From: an uncultured Bacteroidota bacterium
GTDB lineage: Bacteria; Bacteroidota; Bacteroidia; Chitinophagales; Chitinophagaceae
Direction of reading: 5' to 3'
DNA length: 64,000 nt
NCBI GenBank assembly: GCA_903831575.1
Contig: CAIKYB010000026.1
Span: 120,748 to 184,747 of the forward strand
The translations under genes and the position numbers were made by a program. This document shows, in pieces, positions 59,738 through 64,000 of this stretch; positions within the stretch are counted from its first letter, which is position 1; the number at the start of each line of letters is the position of its first letter. The notes beneath the pieces were generated by a model, which did not search any database, was not told where the DNA came from, and worked only from the letters and a program-made list of their open reading frames with translations.

Positions 59738-61162
59738 TTAGTTTTGTTTCTCATAACATCCGATGTCAGTTTTTAATCCGAAAATTCTGGGATGGTCATC
59801 AAGATCTTTTGGGAATAAAGATGGTATAGTATTTCTACCTGCATCAATAACAGGGGAAGTTGTATTTATTGTTGTTCTGAAATCGTAATAATTATGGTAT
59901 GCGTCTATACTGTCAAAAAGAGGATCTTGATTTCTTATTATGGAATCTAAATTAACGATGGAATTATCAATAGATGAATTGATGAGACAATTTCTAAAGG
60001 AGACATCAAAGGTATTATTGCCTTCTTTGCCAATAGAAATCTCATCACCATAATTAAGTCCTTCTCCCCATAAAATACAATTTTTAAAATCTGCTGAAAG
60101 CGTATTTGAAATAATAATATTATCTATGCTTGAAAAATTATTGAGTTGTAAAATGGGATTATTATGCAAGATGAAATTATTGGAATAGGCTGCAATGGTA
60201 CAATTGGTAAAATGATAAACACCTCCTTGCTGGATGCTGATGTTTTTTCCGCAATTGCTGATTAGTGTATTGTCTGCATCTACACTACTATTGGTTGAAA
60301 GCAGGCCAGATTTTAAAGCGTTGTCAACAATACATTGATGTAAACTTAATTTTGGATGAGTATTGGAAGCAATGCTGTCAACGACCAAAGCGTCTGTCGC
60401 ATTTTTTAAAATGGCATAAGTAAGAGTGTTGTTGGTACTTGTCTTTCTGAAATAAATTCCAGGCCAACTCGCTGGAAGGTCTTTATAATATTCATCCAAT
60501 CGGTCTCCTGTAAAAACAACCTCGTTATTTTTTTCGCCATTTACTATCAACGTTCCATCAACAAGAATGGGCGCATTGGCATGAGCATAAATTTTACATC
60601 CGGCGTTAAGTGTTAAGCTTACATTTGGATTGATCAACAGACTGCCTGAAATAACATAAGGTAAATCATTTTCCCAAATAGTATCCCGATCAATTATTAT
60701 GTTAGTTAAAAAATGTGCACGCTGTCCATATGCTTGCAATTGAACAAATCTGTTGTTCCCATTATAGCTGATTAAAATGCTATCATTTATTAAAAAGGGT
60801 AAGTTGCTGTTGGAAGGATTCGCATTTACCGAAACAAAAACATAGATACTGTCATTAGCATCTATTTCAATATTTGATAAAATTGAAGCCGCAACGCCAT
60901 TGATATTTAATTTAAAGGAAGAAGTATTGCCGCCCATAAGTTGTATGGTAGATATGAGCAACTTCTGGTTATTATCATTAATGATCTTAAAAGATTTTGT
61001 GATGGATCCGGTATTGGTAAAAAGGGTGTCAAATTTTATCGTGTCTACTGTTGTAAATAATGAAGCATCGGTGGAAGTGATAAAACTTTCTTTTTTACAA
61101 GAACTACCGATAAGACCAATAATCATGGTGATTAGAAAAAAGCGAATGATTTGATGGTTCAT
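59738..61162 (-). CDS. Lipoprotein with right-handed beta-helix repeats
   Basis: Surface or periplasmic lipoprotein of 474 residues. Seen: lipobox IGSSC (C22), an N-terminal Ig-like domain (about 33-150, DTIKFDTLFTNTGSITKSF; core TLFTNTGSITKSFKI), and parallel beta-helix repeats (about 165-440) rich in Asn, Ile and Ser, such as GSLLINPNVSLTLNAGCKIY, with ILWGEG and the family ending SPVIDAG...DLDDHPRI...DIGCYE. Such proteins bind or stabilise surface glycans in Bacteroidota, but no enzymatic residues are evident. It sits between comF and holB on the same strand. Confidence 0.8.
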   Translation of the reverse strand: MNHQIIRFFLITMIIGLIGSSCKKESFITSTDASLFTTVDTIKFDTLFTNTGSITKSFKIINDNNQKLLISTIQLMGGNTSSFKLNINGVAASILSNIEIDANDSIYVFVSVNANPSNSNLPFLINDSILISYNGNNRFVQLQAYGQRAHFLTNIIIDRDTIWENDLPYVISGSLLINPNVSLTLNAGCKIYAHANAPILVDGTLIVNGEKNNEVVFTGDRLDEYYKDLPASWPGIYFRKTSTNNTLTYAILKNATDALVVDSIASNTHPKLSLHQCIVDNALKSGLLSTNSSVDADNTLISNCGKNISIQQGGVYHFTNCTIAAYSNNFILHNNPILQLNNFSSIDNIIISNTLSADFKNCILWGEGLNYGDEISIGKEGNNTFDVSFRNCLINSSIDNSIVNLDSIIRNQDPLFDSIDAYHNYYDFRTTINTTSPVIDAGRNTIPSLFPKDLDDHPRIFGLKTDIGCYEKQN

Positions 61163-61204
61163 CTTTCAAAAATAACTTTTTTACTTTAATCTGTGCACTT
61201 TCCA

Positions 61205-61906
61205 TTAGTGAGTGGCCTGAGCTACTGTTGAAATGCTCAATTTGGTGCCAGGGATTTTTAAAATAGCTTGTCCGCATGCATCCAATGTAGCTCCTGTTGT
61301 AATAACATCATCAATAAGTAAAATTGATTTTCCTGTTAACGCTGCTTCATCGACAACAATAAAACTTTGGTCAACATTTTGCCATCTTTCTGTTCTGTGT
61401 TTTCGTGTTTGTGTTGAAGTTGATCGGTTTCTTTTAAGGTTGTTGGAGCTGATGGGGATCTTCATTTTTTCTGCCACACCTAATGCAATTATTTCCGCCT
61501 GGTTGTAACCGCGTTTTTTTATTTTATCACCAAACATAGGAAGCGGGATGATTACATCTATTCCGGAAAATCGGTTACTATTTAAAAGTGTTTCGCCCAT
61601 CACTTGCCCCAGAAAAATCCCAAGTTCTTTATTTCCTTTGTACTTGAGTTCGTGAATGAGTCGTTGAACAAGCTGTCCTTTAGAAAAATAAAACTCACTA
61701 TGTGCAGCATCTAAGTTTAATCGGCCATAAAATATTTTCTCGATAGTATTTTCAGGAATGTTTGCAAATAAAGTACGAGGCAGCTCGTTGTAACAATTAG
61801 CGCAAATTAATTGAGACTGTTCAATATTGTCATCTCCGCAACCGCAACAGATATGTGGAAAAAAAAGATGCCAAGCATCTCTGCATAGAGAGGGTAGTGT
61901 AATCAT
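61205..61906 (-). CDS. comF: ComF family phosphoribosyltransferase-like protein
   Basis: Cytoplasmic protein of 233 residues linked with natural competence. Seen: an N-terminal four-cysteine zinc site (CCGCGDDN...CANCYNEL), the double-zinc ComF domain, IIPLPMFGDKIKKRGYNQAE, RNRSTSTQTRKHRTERWQN (part: STSTQTRKHRTERW) and the PRPP loop ILLIDDVITTGATLDAC. In Gram-positive and Gram-negative bacteria ComF acts after DNA uptake with ComEC and helicase-like partners. It lies 22 bases downstream of radA, with which it is often neighbour. Confidence 0.9.
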   Translation of the reverse strand: MITLPSLCRDAWHLFFPHICCGCGDDNIEQSQLICANCYNELPRTLFANIPENTIEKIFYGRLNLDAAHSEFYFSKGQLVQRLIHELKYKGNKELGIFLGQVMGETLLNSNRFSGIDVIIPLPMFGDKIKKRGYNQAEIIALGVAEKMKIPISSNNLKRNRSTSTQTRKHRTERWQNVDQSFIVVDEAALTGKSILLIDDVITTGATLDACGQAILKIPGTKLSISTVAQATH

Positions 61907-61928
61907 GGGGGTACGAACGAATATTTAT

Positions 61929-63302
61929 TTAAAATAACAATTGATAAAGTTCTTCCACTTTGCCCAGTGCAATTACTTCTATTGATGATTTTAACTTCGC
62001 TAAAGATTTGCTATTGTATTTACTTACAATTATTTTTTCGAAACCAAGTTTTTCAGCTTCGGCTATTCGTTGTTCAATTCTGTTTACTGCTCTTATTTCT
62101 CCACTCAATCCAACTTCGCCTGCAAAACAAATATGTTGGGGTAATGCAACATCTTCATAACTACTTAATAGTGCAGAAACAATGGCTAAATCAATAGAAG
62201 GATCTTCTGCTTTTATTCCGCCGGCAATGTTTATAAAAACGTCTTTTACACCGAAATGAAATCCACCTCTTTTTTCTAAGACGGCCAATAATAATTGCAA
62301 TCTTCTCAAATCAAATCCGCTAACTGTTCTTTGCGGTGTGCCATAAACACTTTGGGTAACCAGCGCTTGTGTTTCTATGAGCAATGGGCGCATGCCTTCA
62401 ATAGTAGCGGCTATCGCAATGCCACTTAATTGATCTTCTTTTTGTGTAATGAGGATTTCACTTGGATTACTTACCGCGCGCATGCCTTGTCCGGTCATTT
62501 CGTAGATCCCCAATTCTGCAGTTGAACCAAACCTGTTTTTTAAAGTTCTTAATATTCTATAAGCATAATGTCGATCTCCTTCAAATTGCAATACTGTATC
62601 TACCATATGCTCTAATATTTTAGGTCCTGCAATATTTCCTTCCTTAGTGATATGACCAATCAGAAATACAGGCGTATTGGTATCTTTTGCGAATTTTTGA
62701 AATTCAGCAGCACATTCTCTAATCTGACTAATGCTTCCTGGAGAAGATTCTACAAAAGGTGATTGCAAGGTTTGAATAGAATCGACAATAACAAGATTCG
62801 GTTTTAGTTTTTTTATTTCTTTGAAAATGGTTTGCGTATCTGTTTCTGTAAGTAAATAGAAATGTTCATTTAATATGCCTAACCGATCGGCGCGCATTTT
62901 TATTTGTTGTTCACTTTCTTCTCCGCTTATATATAATGTAATACAATTTTTTAATTGCAGTCCGTTTTGCAAAAATAGTGTTGACTTTCCAATGCCAGGT
63001 TCTCCTGCTACTAAAACAATACTGCCCAAAACAATTCCTCCGCCCAATACTCTGTTTAATTCTGCATCAGCAGTTACGATTCTTTTTTCTTCGGCACTAA
63101 TCACATCATTGATAGATACCGTTTTTAATTTTGAAATTCCATTGTATGCAGTCCAGTCATCTTTTTGATTTTTGTCGGACCCTTTCACAATTACTTCTTC
63201 TACAAAACTATTCCATTGATTACATGACGGACATTTGCCTAGCCATTTTGCACTTTCATGTCCACACTGCTGACAAAAAAAAGATGATTTAGTTTTACTC
63301 AT
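61929..63302 (-). CDS. radA: DNA repair protein RadA
   Basis: RecA-like branch-migration protein, 457 residues, used in recombination and transformation. Seen: the four-cysteine zinc finger FFCQQCGHESAKWLGKCPSC (C-x2-C and C-x2-C), Walker A AGEPGIGKSTLFLQ, the diagnostic LKNRFGSTAELGIYEM, and a C-terminal Lon-like domain with GGIKAEDPSIDLAI and GEVGLSGEIRAVNR. All signature motifs are complete. It heads a same-strand run with comF. Together with comEC and comF this is consistent with DNA-uptake ability, which is inferred. Confidence 0.97.
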   Translation of the reverse strand: MSKTKSSFFCQQCGHESAKWLGKCPSCNQWNSFVEEVIVKGSDKNQKDDWTAYNGISKLKTVSINDVISAEEKRIVTADAELNRVLGGGIVLGSIVLVAGEPGIGKSTLFLQNGLQLKNCITLYISGEESEQQIKMRADRLGILNEHFYLLTETDTQTIFKEIKKLKPNLVIVDSIQTLQSPFVESSPGSISQIRECAAEFQKFAKDTNTPVFLIGHITKEGNIAGPKILEHMVDTVLQFEGDRHYAYRILRTLKNRFGSTAELGIYEMTGQGMRAVSNPSEILITQKEDQLSGIAIAATIEGMRPLLIETQALVTQSVYGTPQRTVSGFDLRRLQLLLAVLEKRGGFHFGVKDVFINIAGGIKAEDPSIDLAIVSALLSSYEDVALPQHICFAGEVGLSGEIRAVNRIEQRIAEAEKLGFEKIIVSKYNSKSLAKLKSSIEVIALGKVEELYQLLF

Positions 63303-63462
63303 GCGGTAAATGTAAATTCAATTTTGCTAAAGAAAAAAAAGTTGAAATTATTTTTCAAGAATAAAATTTAAAGAAGAAAAACAATTCATCAATAGAAAAA
63401 AATAGCACAATAGGATTGCTAAAAAAAACTCGAGTAATTATATTCCAACCTTGATAAAAGTA

Positions 63463-63490
63463 AAAGGGTCAGCATTTCTGCTGACCCTTT
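63463..63490. terminator. Perfect 12-bp stem hairpin between helicase end and radA
   Basis: AAAGGGTCAGCA (63463-63474), TTTC loop and TGCTGACCCTTT (63479-63490) form a perfect 12-pair stem. T-runs follow on the minus strand (TTTTACTTTT). It lies between the helicase stop codon and the radA start, so it probably ends the helicase transcript, or its own short RNA. The rest of this 291-base spacer shows no gene. Confidence 0.7.
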
Positions 63491-63593
63491 GTACTTACTA
63501 ACCCATTAAATTCTTGTGCTAAATTACAAATTGCAGCCACAAAAAAAAATAAATTTTCAAAAATGTGAATAAGTTTTTTGGGGAAGCTAATCG

Positions 63594-64000
63594 CTATAAT
63601 TTTTTATTATTAAATACATAAATACTTGAAATGCAAATAATTATATCTTTTTTTTCAGCTATTCTGTAGCTTGCAAGATTAATACTTTCGCGCTTGGATA
63701 ATTCTCTTTCACTTTTATTATTATTATCTAAAATAGATGCATATTGATAAATTTCAACATTTCGTTCTTCTGACGGTAAATCAACATGAGAATAGTTTCG
63801 AATTGCTCTTCCAATAATTTGCTCATGTCTTGATAAATTATACCAGGGATCCATAATATGAACTTGCCTAATTCTTTTAAAATCAAGACCTTCACTAACT
63901 GCTCTTGTTCCAATAAAAACTTTTATTTCTTCCCCATAAATATTGTTATTATTTGTAAATTTATTTAAAGCTTCATTTTTTTTTACTTTTATGATATCTC
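63594..64000 (-). CDS. C-terminal part of an SF2 (DEAD/DEAH-like) helicase, incomplete at the window edge
   Basis: The last codons of a gene that starts beyond the window. Reading from 63998 downward gives DIIKVKKNEALNKFTNNNNI, then EIKVFIGTRAVSEGLDFKRI (motif V), VHIMDPWYNLSRHEQIIGRA (motif VI, QxxGRxxR), and YSHVDLPSEERNVEIYQYAS. This motif V/VI sequence with DPWYNLSR and LPxExRxVEIY is typical of helicases shared by large DNA viruses and some mobile elements. The reading ends at a TAG soon after YRIAEKKD, where related proteins usually continue, so the gene may be truncated. Without the upstream part, function beyond helicase cannot be assigned. Confidence 0.7.
   Translation of the reverse strand, partial: DIIKVKKNEALNKFTNNNNIYGEEIKVFIGTRAVSEGLDFKRIRQVHIMDPWYNLSRHEQIIGRAIRNYSHVDLPSEERNVEIYQYASILDNNNKSERELSKRESINLASYRIAEKKDIIICISSIYVFNNKKL

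Noticed and set aside
63728..63913. A 61-codon minus-strand reading near the right edge.
   Set aside because: It is in a different frame from the helicase motifs and overlaps them fully.

Overview
The window is AT-rich, gene-dense chromosomal DNA from a member of the Bacteroidota, most likely of the Chitinophagaceae/Chitinophagales. The signs are a PorP/SprF-type type IX secretion protein, GldA, a DUF6089-type outer membrane protein, a TlpA protein with a DUF4369-like front end, an F-type ATPase a subunit with a long exported N-terminus, several TAnnTTTG promoter elements of the Bacteroidota kind, and little sign of Shine-Dalgarno sequences. TTG and GTG starts are common. No rRNA, tRNA, CRISPR array, intact insertion sequence or prophage was seen. 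The species cannot be fixed from the sequence alone.

Layout. 0-6.3 kb (+): the end of a surface-sugar cluster (nucleotide-sugar aminotransferase and membrane 4,6-dehydratase), then a PorP/SprF protein and a PD40/OmpA protein resembling PorE without its TPR part. 6.3-8.1 kb (-): a two-component system. 8.3-12.4 kb (+): a large exported protein of unknown function with a possible His/Cys catalytic pair, and an ABC exporter. 12.5-15.2 kb (+): atpB-atpE-atpF-atpH, closed by a terminator with no atpA or atpG behind it. 15.2-20.5 kb (-): TlpA-like protein, gatB, alaS. 20.7-22.8 kb (+): M23 peptidase, MerR regulator, thioredoxin-like protein. 22.8-28.8 kb (-): MscS channel, propeller-like protein, lpxH, lutC-like, ftsH, rsfS. 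28.8-34 kb: birA, peroxiredoxin, a second M23 protein, comEC. 34-45.5 kb (mostly -): deacetylase-like protein, lutB-like, SIMPL protein, kbl, L,D-transpeptidase (+), queA, acs, and a GH3/beta-lactamase fusion. 45.5-52.2 kb: mutL (+), PBP4-type carboxypeptidase (-), arginase-fold protein (-), korA (+). 52.2-63.3 kb (all -): DUF6089 protein, nth, a small protein, FtsB/DivIC-like, eno, gldA, ricT, holB, a beta-helix lipoprotein, comF, radA. The last 400 bases hold the end of a helicase gene that runs off the window.

Most of the window is core metabolism and envelope biology: peptidoglycan remodelling (two M23 proteins, L,D-transpeptidase, PBP4, GH3/beta-lactamase fusion), lipid A (lpxH), surface sugars and type IX secretion. 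The points most worth a second look are the His/Cys protein at 8.3-10.5 kb, the arginase-fold protein with altered metal ligands, the perfect palindrome at 47.4 kb, the repeat-derived spacer at 48.8-49.1 kb, the split ATP synthase operon, and the virus-like helicase end at the right edge. I did not find a clear multi-gene novel defence or mobile system; the right edge is the best place to extend the search.
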